Origin: Phocoena phocoena
Lineage: Eukaryota; Chordata; Mammalia; Artiodactyla; Phocoenidae
Assembly: GCF_963924675.1 (NCBI RefSeq)
Contig: NC_089221.1
Location: forward strand, 7,437,851 to 7,501,850
Direction: 5' to 3'
DNA: 64,000 nt
This document shows positions 20,943 to 33,595 of the stretch, one piece after another; position 1 is the stretch's first letter; each line of letters starts with the position of its first letter. The translations under genes were made by a program, and so were the position numbers. The notes under the pieces are model-generated. The model had not been told where the DNA came from and did not search any database. It worked only from the letters and a program-made list of their open reading frames with translations.

Positions 20943-21462
20943 TGTGGGGCCTTTAGGGACTTTCCACCCCCTCACTTGTTCCCGTAAACCAATTCTTCTC
21001 CCTATCGTGCGCCACTCCTTCTCCCTATCGAAACCAATTCTTCTCCCTATCGTGCGCCACTCCTTCTCCCTATCGAAACCAATTCTTGGAGTTTTTCAGT
21101 TGACGGGGACTTGCCAGACAGCGGGTAATTTTCCAGTTGCCCGTAACAGGTATACGCCCTAACCGCCACAATGAACAGACAACTATAACGGCCAGAAGGT
21201 GGGGCAAAAGTTCCTAAGCCAATGAATTCAAAAGTCACCACATTTACCCAATCATTGTGAGAATATACCCGCCCTATGAGTAAATAAACCTATAAAAAGT
21301 ATGTGATTCCGCTTTTAGGGGTTCCCCATCGGCCTCCTGCGTGAGGTTCAGGGAACCCCGGTGCATCGGCTCCTAATAAACCTCTTGCGTGTTGCAGCGG
21401 CTCTCGACTCTTGGCGGTTCTTGGGCGAGTTGGAATCTCTCGCAGACCGCTTGGGTCTAACA
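20943..21462 (+). repeat. 3' LTR
   Basis: 520 bp, offset by 5,795 from the 5' LTR and identical to it as far as can be read, including the 45-bp duplication (20986-21030, 21031-21075), TATA box (21291-21298) and AATAAA (21375-21380). It ends AACA, followed by ATTC. Confidence 0.97.
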
Positions 21463-21466
21463 ATTC

Positions 21467-23801
21467 CTCCTAATCTTCCTCTCATTTCTGATGATGTCTT
21501 TATAAGTCACCAGCTGAAAATTATGTATCAAAAATATTTGTTTAATATACTAGTTGGATCCCATTTCCCTATTGGTAAACTTGCTTAGAAAATTAAAAAC
21601 ACAAAGTACTTTAAAAAATATATTTTCTTGGAAATGTTTCATATTTAGAGAGAACAGCATTTACAGCAAAGCAACAAAGAATTAGATGTCAAGATTGAGG
21701 ATTTTCGGAATTTTCTCCTTAGATTTTTAGTGTAACATTTTAAGCATGTCACCTATGGTGTTAAACCAAATATGACAATGACATTATATATTTTGAAGAT
21801 AGATACTTTACATTGGAGTTCTGAGAGTTAAAAATGCTGCTCTTCCATCATTAAAAATCCTGAAATTGCTGTTTTAAGAACGCTCTGTTCAGTAACACAT
21901 TTACTTTCAGACATCCCTATTTAGATGAATTTAACTGCTGTCACAATGGTGAGTCGCTGAAGTCAGATAGAACATTTTGCTGACAAATACTAATTTTCTT
22001 ATATAGTTTGTATTCCATAAAAATTATTCAACATATTTGAGGCCATGTTAACCATTTTTAAAATAAAATATTAATGATATGTTTTCCTGTGGATATCTGG
22101 AACATCACTACATATGGTTTTGTTGTCAGTTGTGTAAAAGTATAAATCATAGGTACTTAAATATTGATATATGCATCAGTCCTACTCTACTCCATTTACG
22201 CTTCTAATTTAAAAAATATTAATTTTTACCAATGCAGTAAATGAATGTTTCCATATAATCATATCTTTACAATCTGATTTATAAAATTATATCATTGCCT
22301 GAAATCCCCAGGTTTATATACTACCTTCATTCACTGCAAATGTAAGATGCCTCAGATAGTCCTAGTGGTGCTAACATGTCTGCATAGAAGGATAGAGTAT
22401 GGATATTCTGAGGGGAGAGAATAGCAAGTTTGTCTTTCACTGACAGTAATAGGCAATGTAGCTAGATTCTTTCACATGACAGGCACTGACCCTGGGCCAT
22501 GCATGAAGTCCAATTCACTGGGAACGTTAAAGCAGTTTATCCACCAGACTGCAGAGACATTTTGTAGTTAGACAGTCATTTCCCAGCATGTTCCCTTGTG
22601 TATTGTCGTTGATTTGAATTCTTGTGGGCCAGCATCCCACTAACCAAATCTGAATTTCTTTTCTTTGACATAGCTGATGCCTGGTGCTCTGACGGCAGAC
22701 ACCCTAGGTCACCTATTGTGTTTAGTACATGCATTCAAAAGTGGAGTGTTACTGTCCTGTGTTCTTCTAGGCTACTGCTACATCTAAGTGCTTATATAAT
22801 ATTTGAAGGCTCAAATTAAGAAATTTATGCCCTCCATACATTTCCCAAAGAAATGTGCATTAACTGATCATATCAAAACTTACACTCAAATATCCTATTA
22901 TAAACTTTGCTCCTAAATATTTACTCTGGTTTGTTTTTGAGGGCTAATAAAAATTACACCAATTTGTCACTTTTATGTCACTATATTTACCACAGGAAAG
23001 TAAAAGGGAGGAACCAGGAAGGAATGGTGAAGAAACCAGTCATACCCTCCAAAAAGGGTATTTAGTAAGCAGTAGCTTTAGGAAAATACCTTTTTCTCCT
23101 AGCTGATGGAGAAGCTTTATCATGACTTTATTTCCAATAAAGTTCATATAATTAATAAAGTTGTCACTAAGTAAAAGTTGGTCAAAAACAAGAATGCTTC
23201 TTTTATCTGTGGAATCTAAAAAATGCTTTTTTATATACTAGCGTGATCTAGATCATTTTAAATACAATGAAAAACATACCCACTTTGCTGAAACTCAAGT
23301 TGCAAAAGCATTATCAGATTAATTGCTTAAATTGCCTACAGCAAACATAGCCTTGACGACTTGAGGCTATTCATAGGAACATTAAGTTTTGCAGTGTCCC
23401 GGGAACAATAGGCCTTTCAGATGTGGCATTGTTCTCATCAGTCTATATTTGCCTCTGCTCTTGAGCTACCTCGGCTCGGATTCTCAATCTTACCTTCACC
23501 AGTTTAAATCCTCTGGCTGTCTTTTGCTCCCCAAATCATCCTCCTAGGCATGTCTTTATCACATGCAAGTTAGTACAGTCAAACTCCCCTATTTGTTTCA
23601 TTCTGATCTCATGTGACTGCCACCCATAGCTATGGATAGCCAGTTCTCTGTCAACAAGACATTGCAGGGTAGAGGTCAGGGAGCAGCTTACTATTTAGTC
23701 TGAGGCTGACAGAAGGGGTCAAGGCTGGAGACTGACATTTAGAAGTCATCAATGTGGAGACAGTATTTGGTGCCCATACATTTAGCGTCACTGGATAGTG
23801 C
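21467..23801. other. No gene seen
   Basis: AT-rich DNA downstream of the provirus; no recognisable repeat with clear borders and no exon. Short open frames lack domains. Confidence 0.45.
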
Positions 23802-24154
23802 CTTAGTTCGGGCTACTATAACATAATACCATAGACTGGGTGGCTTAAACAACAAACACTTGTTTCTCACAGTTCTGAGGCTGGACATCCAAGATCAGGA
23901 TGCCAGCGTGGTTGGTTCTCATGACAGCCCTCCGTCTTGTTCAGACAGCTGTTTTCTCATTCTGTTTCACATGGACAGGAGAGCAGAGAAAGAGCAAGCT
24001 CCCATGTCTTCTCTTATAAAGGCACTAATCTCGTCACAGGGGCTCCAACTTCATGACCTAATTACCCCCCAAACTCCCCACCTCCTAAAATTATGACCCT
24101 GGAGTTTAGGATTTCAGCATACGGATTTCAGAGGGACACATTCAGTTCATAACA
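23802..24154 (-). repeat. MaLR-type solo LTR (MLT1/MST-like), antisense
   Basis: Read on the minus strand it opens TGTTATGAACTGAATGTGTC and ends with TTTAAGCCACCCAGTCTATG and an AGTAGCCCGAACTAAGG-like tail, the start and end typical of mammalian apparent LTR-retrotransposons (ERVL-MaLR). Non-coding relic. Confidence 0.82.
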
Positions 24155-24809
24155 GACAACCTGTGATTTCCTGAGAGGGAGAAGTACCAAGGTCTGAACT
24201 CTGGGTTACTCAACCATGTAAAGGTTTTACCAAGAGATTGGGACCAGCAGAGGAACTTCTCAAGGACTGGCCAGTAAGAACAAGGGAAAACCAAGAGAAT
24301 AGGTCTCAGAGAAGCTGAGAAGTATAGTGTTTCAGGAAGGAAGGAGATGTCAAAGGTTGAAAAGTTTATGAAGAAGAGGATTTTAGGCAAAAAATGGTAA
24401 ACTCATTCTCCTTTCAGGCATTGGTGCTTTGGAAGATCAACTGTCCATGCACACAATGAAAATACCTACAACTGTATCATAAATGTAGGACACTCTTTCT
24501 CTCTCTCATTAATGTGAATAATTATAAATCTCTTCATCACAGGTATTTTAGAAAATGTTAGTTTAAAACCTTTCTAGTATACTTTGAAGGCTAGAAGCCA
24601 AGTTGGAAAAGCATTTACTGTCATGGAACCATCTTCTGTGCCAACTGGCTTAGTGGGAAAGGTGCTGATGCACAGCCAGCCAATATAAAACAAAAACAAA
24701 AGCAAAACCCTTAACTGATCATTGAGATAAAAGCAGATGATGTAATGGTGTAACAGAGGAAATGAGACTAGAAGGTAACCATTCACTCTCTCAAGGGGCC
24801 TGGGTTTCA

Positions 24810-25060
24810 TCCTCTGTGGTGCAGTAAAAGAGCACCCTTTGATGTCAGTCGTAGAGACAGGACTCTGATTCTGATTAATCTCTCACAAGCTGTGTGATGC
24901 TGGCCAAGCAGATCAGCTTCTCTCATCCTGTTTTCTTGCCTGGAAAATGGGGGAAATCATATCTACTTCATGGAGTTTGTATGTAGACTAAATTAGATAT
25001 TTCTGTAAAAAGTTTAGAAGGGCATTCAACTGTCCCTCAATAAACATCTTCACCCCCAAC
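24810..25060 (+). repeat. MIR SINE
   Basis: CTCACAAGCTGTGTGATGCT, then TTTTCTTGCCTGGAAAATGG and TCCCTCAATAAACATCTT match the MIR body and tail in order. Confidence 0.8.
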
Positions 25061-27247
25061 ATATACTGATATATTTCCACGTTATCTGAATAACAACTAA
25101 CCTTTAATATATTTTTAGATGAATAAGTAAAATAAATTTATCTTATTATATACTAACCTTACTCATAATCTCCTATATGCTTGTTAAATAATGATGGAAA
25201 GATAATCTTTGTCTCCTCTCTGTTATGTTTTAGCTCCTGTATCCCCCAACTCTTAATATTTTAGCTGATTTTTTTTTCTCAATGTATTTTGCAAATAAAA
25301 AAGCTTCAGGTCATAGAGGATGAGGGACTGGCTCATAATCATATAAACAGTTTGGAATGAACAAGGGAAGGGAAGTTCATCCAAATCTTCTGTTCTGTTC
25401 ACTAGTCAGAGATTCTGGAAAGCATGAAGATTGTATCAGATTAGTTAAAACTGTTGCACCGCTAGTTGTATGTTTACCCTAATATTGTATACTTGTGGGT
25501 GTTTGAGACATCATGTCTGTAATTTACACCTTTATAATGCTTAGAAAAATTGGGAGAAACCCCATAAGGCCCTATTAGGAGTTATTCACATAAACTTGCA
25601 GAAGAGAGACATTCAGTGATCACAGATAGTTATCTTGAACAGCACCCAAAAGTGACTTTTTATCAGTTATCACTTATTTTAGAGATATTAAAATGTTTTT
25701 GGTTAATACTACTTTGAGAATCTAAATAATTCATTTTTGCTTTTATTTTTCTGTCCTCTCACAGCCAAAATCCATTCAGCTTATTTTTAACATGAGACAT
25801 TAAGTGGGAGGTTTAATTAATTTTACAAGTGAATCACATGATTGTCTGAGTTTTTTAAAGTGTGTTATCTTCATTTAAAAGTTCACTGTAATTTCATGAC
25901 AAAAGATTAAATCCCAAAGTCACTTTACATAAACTGGAGAAACAATTTGGCTCTCCAGGTGTGTGGGATGTTTTTACTTTAACAATTAACTGACCGAAAA
26001 ATAAACATTGTCACCTAAAGATGCCAATTACTGTTGTCTGTTGGCATGGAGGATTTGACTCAATATGCCTTGTCTAGAAGCACTTTGTTATCGATAACAT
26101 ATTGCTGCTGTACCTTCTCAAATTCAGAGCTAATCCCATAATATGCTTTAACTTTCATTGAAAGTTCCAAACCAGTTTAATTAAAGCTTTGAGGGGTTAT
26201 CATTATTAATATTTTAAAGCTAAATATTATAGATCATGTTCATCCACACACAGTTTATAATCAAAGAGAATTAATCATCCTTGATAACCCGCTGACAGGT
26301 CAATTTGAAAGCCTGCCCCATTTCTTAGTTCAATTTTAACCTAAATAATCAGCCACGTTTCCTAGTTCATATTTGAAAGGTGCTGTCATCCATGTGCCTG
26401 AAATTATAAATAAATGGATGAATGAAAAAATAAAGAAAATGAAACAGTACCTCCTTTGTCCTGTATAGAAGTATTATCAGCATATAATATAAAATTTAAA
26501 GATACAGAACACAAAGACAAAAGCATCACATTCAATGCCCTCTCCTGAGAAAAAATCACTTTTTACCACTTTTACAACTGTGATGTTTTCTGCCTGTAAC
26601 AGTGTATTTATAGAGGTGCGTATGTACCTACGTGTGCTAAATTATACAAACACAAGAGGATGTTTCCACATACATATGGGTATAGATAGTGGTTTTGCAT
26701 ATTCTATGTTCTATTTTTCTATCAGATATTTCTATTATTTTTCATTTTCTAATAAGTGCTTACGTTCAGTTAAGTGGTAAATACAGTCCCTATGCAAAAT
26801 CCATCTCAGGCTCTTCAGCAGCTTGTTCCTGCCGTGCTGGAGAGTCTACCTGAAGGTGAGTGTACTACCAACTTTACTGTTGCTTCTGTTCAGCAGCCAC
26901 GCCAGCCCACAGTCTGCACCATATTTCATTTTACCCATAGCATCTTAAACCCTGCTTTCTAAGGACATGGTCTTTTTATCTCCCTCCCTTTGGAAACAAG
27001 ACTCAAATTATACTCTTAAGTTTTGGATTTTTTGCCCTTTGGTTTCTCAGAGTGAGAGTGATCAAAGAAAAAGACCCACATGAAAGGAAACATTAAAAAT
27101 TCTGTACATTTTTTCTCTGCCCCAGACAACACTGTTTTGCAAAGGAGAATATGCTTATGATACTAATAGAAACATTTATCTCAATAAAATGAGTATTGTC
27201 ATTGTAGAGATTGTTATTAAGGGCAGAGGTGGTATTTTATATGTCTT
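25061..27247. other. No gene seen
   Basis: AT-rich, no clear repeat. A 62-codon frame at 26774-26962 ends a run just before a good donor-like AGGTGAGT near 26855, but no coding-type features or paired acceptor support an exon. Confidence 0.4.
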
Positions 27248-27262
27248 GAGAGGTCAATTCTT

Positions 27263-27544
27263 TTTTTTTTTTTTGGAAATATATTCCTTTTGGCTGTGTT
27301 GGGTCTTAGTTGCTGCACGCAAGCTTTCTCTAGCTGCGGCGAGAGGGGGCTACTCTTCGTTGCGGTGTGCGGGCTTCTCATTGCCATGGCTTCTCTTGTT
27401 GCAGAGCATGGGCTCTGGGCGCACAGGCTTCAGTAGTTGTGGCACATGGGCTCAGTAGTTGTGGCTCACGGGCTTAGCTGCTCCTCAGCATGTGGGATCT
27501 TCACGGACCAGGGCTCGACCCCATGTCCCCTGCATTGGTAGGCA
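27263..27544 (-). mobile_element. Long CHR-type SINE (CHR-2-like)
   Basis: Minus-strand SINE, about 280 bp, with the extra CTGCAACTAGAG/AGTAGTTGTGGC-type region absent from the short CHR copies. T run at 27263; perfect 15-bp duplication GAGAGGTCAATTCTT at 27248-27262 and 27545-27559. The extreme SINE head is shortened. Confidence 0.9.
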
Positions 27545-27660
27545 GAGAGGTCAATTCTTATTTTAAAAGTTTGGTGTTTTTCATTAAATCTGTGTTTTGT
27601 TATTTATTAGTGCATTGAACTCTTAACATCATTATTAATAACATATTTACAGTAAATAGA

Positions 27661-27722
27661 ATTCTCTCTCTCTCTCTGTCTCTCCCTCCCACTTTCTCTT
27701 CTCCCTCTCTTTTTTTCTCTCC
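27661..27722 (+). repeat. CT-rich low-complexity tract
   Basis: TCTCTCTC core grading into mixed pyrimidines; the opposite-strand open frame here is an artefact. Confidence 0.85.
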
Positions 27723-29299
27723 TTATTCTGACCTTCCAAATGCCTTCTCCACCCAGCTAATTCTAACACTGTGCTCTTGGACTTCAAATATTCCTCAGCT
27801 AGGGATAAGAGAAAAAGAATAAAATTTAATTTTTTTTTTCCCCAAGGAAAAAAGAAACAAGGTTCTGTGACAGGGCAGAGAAGAGAGCAAGTTAAATAAT
27901 TTATCAAAGAAAAGAAAGCCCTGCCCATCAGCCTACAGAGAAGTTGTCAGCTCATTATCTCTGTGCTGACTGGTGGACACACTGCTACGCCAAGGTTAAA
28001 ACCAAAAGCGGTCACCTCACATTGTCTTCAGGCAAAAGATTCCCAAAAGATAAAGCACAACTTTTTAATTTCTCCTGAGGTTAAAAAATAAAGGTAAGAA
28101 AATGAGCCAATTTATTTAGGAATAATCAAAAGCAATGTTTTCTTTATTAATCTAAAATGTTTAATTACTTACCATACCATTTGACTATTATACATTAATC
28201 ACATGATTAATCTAATAACTTTGATATTCATAGTAAGAAAATCTTGTATAATATGCACAAAGTGAATCTAGTGAGTTGAGTTTAAGTTGGAATGATATTT
28301 AAAATTTTTGAAAGAAGAAAACTTAAGAAACATATAATGATATGTGACAGATTTGCATAATTATCTAATATTTTTATAAGTTACAGAATACGTAAGATGG
28401 GCCATGATTCATGATTTAAGAATGCATCACATCTATTTCCTAGACTGCATTTCTCTCATAGAGTCCTAGGAGTTTTGCTTTAAGACGAGGTGTGTCTACT
28501 TCATAAAGAGGGACCATGAGAACTGTGCATTTCATAGTCTACACAGACTTTGAGCCTGGCTTGAATACATTGGGTTCTCTTATCTGATTTCACCCTCAGC
28601 TTATGATTAACTTTGAAAAATGTATATAAAGATACAATGTAAGTAAACACTGGGAAACATGCCACACCTCTACCCAACAACAACGCTTATATGTAGAATG
28701 TTAGAGGTTTCAGGCATTTTCGTATTATTTGCTAAGAGTTTTTAACTTTGGCATTCATAGTGAATAGATTGTTCAATATTTATTCCCTCCAAAAAACTAT
28801 TTTTTTTCCTTTACAAATTTCTAATGGATACTTTTCAAAAAATGTTAATAGTTTTCCTTTTTTATTAAGTGAATGAATGCACATATGAATGTATTTTTAG
28901 TAGAGCCTATCAGACATCTTAACCTTGGAAGCCTCAGAGATGTCAAGTCAGACAACACATATTGAATAATTCCATGGTGCAAAAGCAATTGCAGAAACTG
29001 TTTGTTTCTGGCTGAAGCATTCCATACTGTGTTGCTCCTTGAGTTATTACATTTGCTCTTTATGTTTTTTTTTTCTTCTTCTTCTTGTGCTGTCTGCTGA
29101 CATTGCTCAATGCCAAGCATATCTATTCATTGAGGAATCTTTTCAATGATGTATGGTATCTGCTCTGTTCTGGAAAGCTGCATGCCCAAACTGAAAGTAC
29201 GGGAAGAAAGTAAATGAGATATCTGAGAAGAGGCACATCGTGTAGTGCCAGAAGCTAAGTGCTCAAAGAAAAAAGAAAGAAAGAAAGAAAAGACTAGAA
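27723..29299. other. No gene seen
   Basis: Unclassified AT-rich DNA with a small (GAAA)n run at 29267-29290. Confidence 0.45.
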
Positions 29300-30051
29300 T
29301 AGAAATGAGAACACACTGTCAACTGGACACAGGAGCCAACTGAAATAACCAATAACCAAAGCTGGAACAATCTGGGCATCAAAATTAATAAATAAGTAAT
29401 GGATTATAACCCAAAGTAGAAAATAAATATCCATGAGTGTATATTAATATAAATAAATGATTGAATAAGTAAATAAATGGGAGGAAAAGTTTCCTATGCA
29501 GAAAATTTCCAAATAAATTATGTTTATACTCTGTCCTCCTTCAGGTGGAGTTTACTCCCCACTCCTTAGATGTGATCTTCACATAGTAACCTTCCAATTG
29601 TACAGCAGGGAAAGAGAAAATAAAAGAATAACTTTACAGAAGAGAAATCTGACAAACGCCATCTCAGCCAGTTGAATAAGGTCACCAATGGCCATAAATC
29701 ATGTTGAGATTATATACCCTTGATATTATGTGATGAGAATGGCACTTTGCCTCTGTGGTCTTTGTCCCAATAATCCATAACCCCCACCTAACTACAAGAA
29801 AAATGTCAGACAAACCCAAACTGTGGGATATTCTACAAACTACCCGACCAATACTCCTCAAAACTGTCAAGGTCAACACAAAATACAGAAGTCCTGACAA
29901 ACTGTCACAGCCAAGAGAAGCCTTACTAGGTATGATGGCTAAATGTAATGTGGTATGCTAGATTAGGATCCTGGGACAGAAAAAGACATTAGATACAAAC
30001 CAAGGGAAATCCAAAATAAATTGGGACAACTGCATGAAATAACTTGAGTTA
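29300..30051 (+). mobile_element. Ancient LINE-1 (L1ME-type) 3' region, left of SINE
   Basis: Sense L1 3' UTR-type text, continued after the SINE by the characteristic L1ME end. Contains no intact frame. The 5' border is estimated. Confidence 0.65.
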
Positions 30052-30064
30052 AGAATAATCTATT

Positions 30065-30430
30065 GGGCTTCCCTGGTGGCACAGTGGTTAAGAATCCGCC
30101 TGCCAATGCAGGGGACACGGGTTCAAGCCATAGTCCGGGAAGATCCCACATGCCATGGAGCAATTAAGCCTGTGCACCACAACTACTGAGCCTGCACTCT
30201 AGAGCCCACGAGCCACAACTACTGAGCCCGTGTGCTGCAACTACTGAAGCCCGTGCGGCGAAAGCCCGTGCTCTGAAACAAAGAGAAGCCACCGCAGTGA
30301 GAAGCCCGCACACTGCAACAAAGAGTAGCCCCCGCTCGCAGCAACTAGAGAAAGCCCGCGCACAGCAATGAAGACCAAACGCAGCCAAAATTTTTAAAAA
30401 ATAAGTAAAAATAAATGTATTTATTTAAAA
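30065..30430 (+). mobile_element. Full-length long CHR-type SINE (CHR-2-like)
   Basis: Starts GGGCTTCCCTGGTGGCACAG, includes the repeated CACAACTACTGAGCC units and ends AAAATTTTTAAAAAATAAGT. A 13-bp duplication AGAATAATCTATT lies at 30052-30064 and 30432-30444. The longest SINE of the window and a good reference for the longer family. Confidence 0.95.
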
Positions 30431-30444
30431 GAGAATAATCTATT

Positions 30445-30598
30445 AACATTTGTTCATTAGCTGGGATAAATGTATCACACTAATATATGCAATGTTAGGA
30501 ATATGCAAGTTGGGTTGGGGTATACGGCAACCCTCTATACTATCTTTGCAAATTTTCTGTTAGTCTAAAACTATCCTAAAATAGTTGACTATTTAAAA
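30445..30598 (+). mobile_element. L1ME-type 3' end, right of SINE
   Basis: GGCAACCCTCTATACTATCT, then TTTTCTGTTAGTCTAAAACT and ATCCTAAAATAG match the terminal bases of L1ME elements; joined to 29300-30051 across the SINE. Confidence 0.82.
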
Positions 30599-31329
30599 AT
30601 AGCAACAGCTTATTTCATAATACTTGAGGGGTTAAATCCCCCTATTATTTATGGGAGGTGTCATATAATCTGTCACTTTAAATCAGTGTTTCCCAAACTC
30701 TAATCTGCGTAAGAATCACTAAAGTCTGTTACAATCTTATAAATAGTTCAGAACTGCTGTATGTTGGCTTTCCCTGTAAAACTACCTATTTCCGCACCCC
30801 TCACTGAGAGACTTTAATTTATTTGCTCTGGTGTGTGCCTGGACAACAGGATTTTTAACCACTCCCCAGTGATTTTGACGTACTGACAACAGTGTGAAGC
30901 CCTGTCTTCGTCTTATATTGCAGATGATAGCAGTGTTTTTTCCCCCTCAGGATGTGAATAGCTGACCAGTTTTTTACACATGAACCTTCCTGGTTTCTAC
31001 TCCACAAGTTAGAATGATGATCTCAAGGTTTAGGTCAAGAAATTCCAATTTAGCAGCAAATTGCTCTTATCCCTGTGTGACTTTCAATTGGCTGATAGTG
31101 TAGAGTCTTAAGGAAGGAGAGAAGCGTGGGGGGAGAGAATGATTTAGGGAGGGAGGAAAGAGGAGGGGGGGCAGAGGGGAGCCAAAAAGCAATGGAAAAT
31201 AAGTTTTAAAGACTGAGAAGAGAATAAGAAGACAGAGGAAGAAGCCAAAGTAAAGAAAATAGGAACTAAAAGTTATTGGGTTTATGATTATCCATCTTCC
31301 ATATATTATGTTCAATATATTGTCTTATT
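30599..31329. other. No gene seen; purine-rich tract 31110-31260
   Basis: Unclassified, with a G/A-rich stretch whose complement gives a Leu/Phe/Pro-rich chance frame. Confidence 0.45.
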
Positions 31330-31450
31330 AAAGTCTCATAAGAACACATTTTTAGTGGTATTGTTGTTCCTATTTTACACATGAGGAAAAGACTCAGTGA
31401 GGGTTAATAACTTGCCTTGAGAGAGTCTGTGGAGCTGGGAGTCTAGCAAG
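31330..31450 (-). repeat. MIR SINE, antisense
   Basis: CCTATTTTACACATGAGGAA, then ACTTGCCTTGAGAGAGTCTG and GAGCTGGGAGTCTAG follow the MIR antisense core. Confidence 0.72.
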
Positions 31451-32734
31451 CACTGAGGAGGGGTGGGAGAGAGGGGTGTGAAGCAGGTGTTGCCTGCTGC
31501 CTGGGAGAGGACAGAGGGAGTTGATGATGCAGCTGGAAGATTTATATCATCGAAGCAATAAAGTCAGACAAACCCACAGCAATTCTTGTGTCTGAGTCAG
31601 TGCTTCTATGGAGAAGTGCTCTTGTAAAGTCAATACACCCATTAAATAGCTTAATATTAGAATAACTGCATGGATCGATGTAACGAGTGCTTGTCTTGAC
31701 CTTTCATTGGCGTTTTCCTTAAGTTGTTAAGTATTTCCTTTTTGAAATAATGTTTTGTTTAATATAATCATAAAGAATATGTGCACTCACCATGTATTAT
31801 CTAGCTGTGGATGCTTCCTCTCTTTTCCAGGGGGGTTTCTTCTAGCGCACCTGTAAAGAATTACCTGAGTCAGGGGGACTTGTATCAGAAGAGGTAATAA
31901 CCCCGTGTGGGCTCTTCCGCGCGGGGCACTGCACCAGCTGGGATGAGTCCATGGTAGGAGTAAGTATACAGGAACGTGAGTGTTTCAGGTCCCAGGATCG
32001 AATTCTGAGAAGTGATTGGGAAAAGCTGTTGCAGAAACGGCCACAATATGGAATGAGAATATTTAATGATGCTGTAGAATATGTAGACACTAATTGCAAA
32101 TGAGAAACATCAGGAAAAATACCTCTTCCTATTTGGAAACATTATCGTAGTGATACGGGCTTTGCTTAGGGAGAGAACTATAGTACTATTTAGCTCAGGA
32201 AACATGAAGAGAAATGTGTTCTAAGAAGAATTAGGAAGCATCCCTTGATAATGATGAAGAGCTCAGCACGTGCCAAATGGAGGAACTCATCCATCAATGG
32301 GTACCACTTGTATTGCTATATTCAAATGAAATGAGGGTCTTGGCTGCAGACAGTGAAAAGGAAACTAATGGGGCCAGCTGTATAAATGACTTCAGAGGGA
32401 GATTCCATCTCAAGCTACCTGAAAGACAACAGAAGAGAAAGCAAAATCCTGTGGTGGGTGTTAAGGTTTCATTCACAAAACTCTCTGATGTTGCTAACTG
32501 TTTATATGGAAAGAAATTAGTCTACAAATGACTGAAAAAAAAACCCAGCAAATCAGGGAGTTAGGGAGAAAGGCACGATAAAAGAAATGAAAATAGAACT
32601 TCATAAACATAAGAAATTTACATTTGTGGAGATATTTTCAGAAGAGAACACATGCTGGAGTAATTCTCTTTTTTTTTTTTTTTTCATTTTTTGTTATTGT
32701 TTCCTATGAGTTGCAAACCAGGCATGTTTTGGGT
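31451..32734. other. No gene seen; small CpG cluster near 31900
   Basis: Mostly unclassified. Around 31895-31930 several CpGs occur together (CTCTTCCGCGCGGGGCACTG), unusual for this AT-rich setting. An 84-codon plus frame at 32277-32531 has no recognised domain. Confidence 0.4.
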
Positions 32735-32930
32735 TCACTCCTTTGTATATATTAAAATATGGTATATATATGCAATGAAATGTTATTCAGCCTTTAAAAA
32801 AAGGAAATTCCACCATATACAACAACATGGATAAACCTGGAGGACATTATGCTCAGTGAAATAAGCCAGACACAGAAAGACAAACACTGTATGATTTCAC
32901 TTACATGAGGTACCTACAGTAGTGTGACCC
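32735..32930 (+). mobile_element. LINE-1 ORF2 end fragment
   Basis: GAAATGTTATTCAGCCTTTA, AACATGGATAAACCTGGAGG and CAGTGAAATAAGCCAGACAC are the sense end of L1 ORF2. No poly-A or duplication seen. Confidence 0.85.
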
Positions 32931-33226
32931 TGATCTTGAATTAAAGTTGTTGAAGTATATGACAAATATTGACAGTCATGTATGTACAGAGCTGTGAATT
33001 GTTCATTCATTAACAGCATGAAAACAATAAGATAATTCCCTACTGCTGACCTAGTGCCCTGGCAGGTAGACAGGGAGTGTGACTCTGGGTTCCCCACTTG
33101 GAGGTCTGGTACCATGAGGATGTGCGTGCCCTCTGGTAGGCTACTCCACGGCAGCATGCCCTGTGTCCACTGACAGACCAGCCCTGGGGATGTCTTCCCA
33201 ACCTCAGACCTCAGATGATGCAGACT

Positions 33227-33228
<2 letters not shown>

Positions 33229-33294
<66 letters not shown>
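33229..33294 (+). repeat. (TG)n(AG)n microsatellite
   Basis: About 25 TG dinucleotides then 8 AG dinucleotides, uninterrupted. Confidence 0.97.
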
Positions 33295-33595
33295 TGACTC
33301 TAATTATCAGCCAATATCTAATTGATTTTGTCTAATTATCAGCCTCCTTTCAGTTTCAGCCCCACTTCATCCTTAGGAAACCCAGGGTTTCCTGGGTCCT
33401 GACATAAGACAGCATTAACTGAGTCACTGTGATAACTTGCTTAATATGGTCAACAATTTGTGGAAATAACAGAACCAATACCACTCATCTACTAACCTGA
33501 AGTGCTAACATTACCAGAGATGTGCCATGGCTTGTCCATCTCCCTAGATGTTGTATAAAAATATTTGAGAAAATAATGTGTAAAAATCATTCTGG

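Larger units (their letters stand above)
15148..21462 (+). mobile_element. Defective endogenous gammaretrovirus provirus
   Basis: Complete LTR-to-LTR provirus of 6,315 bp, some 2 kb shorter than a typical gammaretrovirus because of two pol deletions. The 4-bp duplication ATTC lies at 15144-15147 and 21463-21466, the length gammaretroviral integrases make. Order: 5' LTR, proline-tRNA primer site, leader with 3 x 68-bp repeats, gag, deleted pol, env, polypurine tract, 3' LTR. Class is shown by the MGQT Gag start, PPPY late motif, one CCHC knuckle, CWLC in the surface subunit and CX6CC in the transmembrane subunit. The LTRs appear identical, implying recent integration. A delphinid gammaretrovirus (KWERV, killer whale) has been reported; whether this belongs to that lineage cannot be told from sequence reading alone. 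Confidence 0.97.

Noticed and set aside
26774..26962. Possible exon ending at a good donor (AGGTGAGT near 26855)
   Set aside because: No paired acceptor with a pyrimidine tract, no recognisable domain, and single donor-like matches are common by chance.
29267..29290. Regular GAAA repeats as a possible CRISPR-like or regulatory array
   Set aside because: A plain tetranucleotide microsatellite without spacers, in a mammalian genome.
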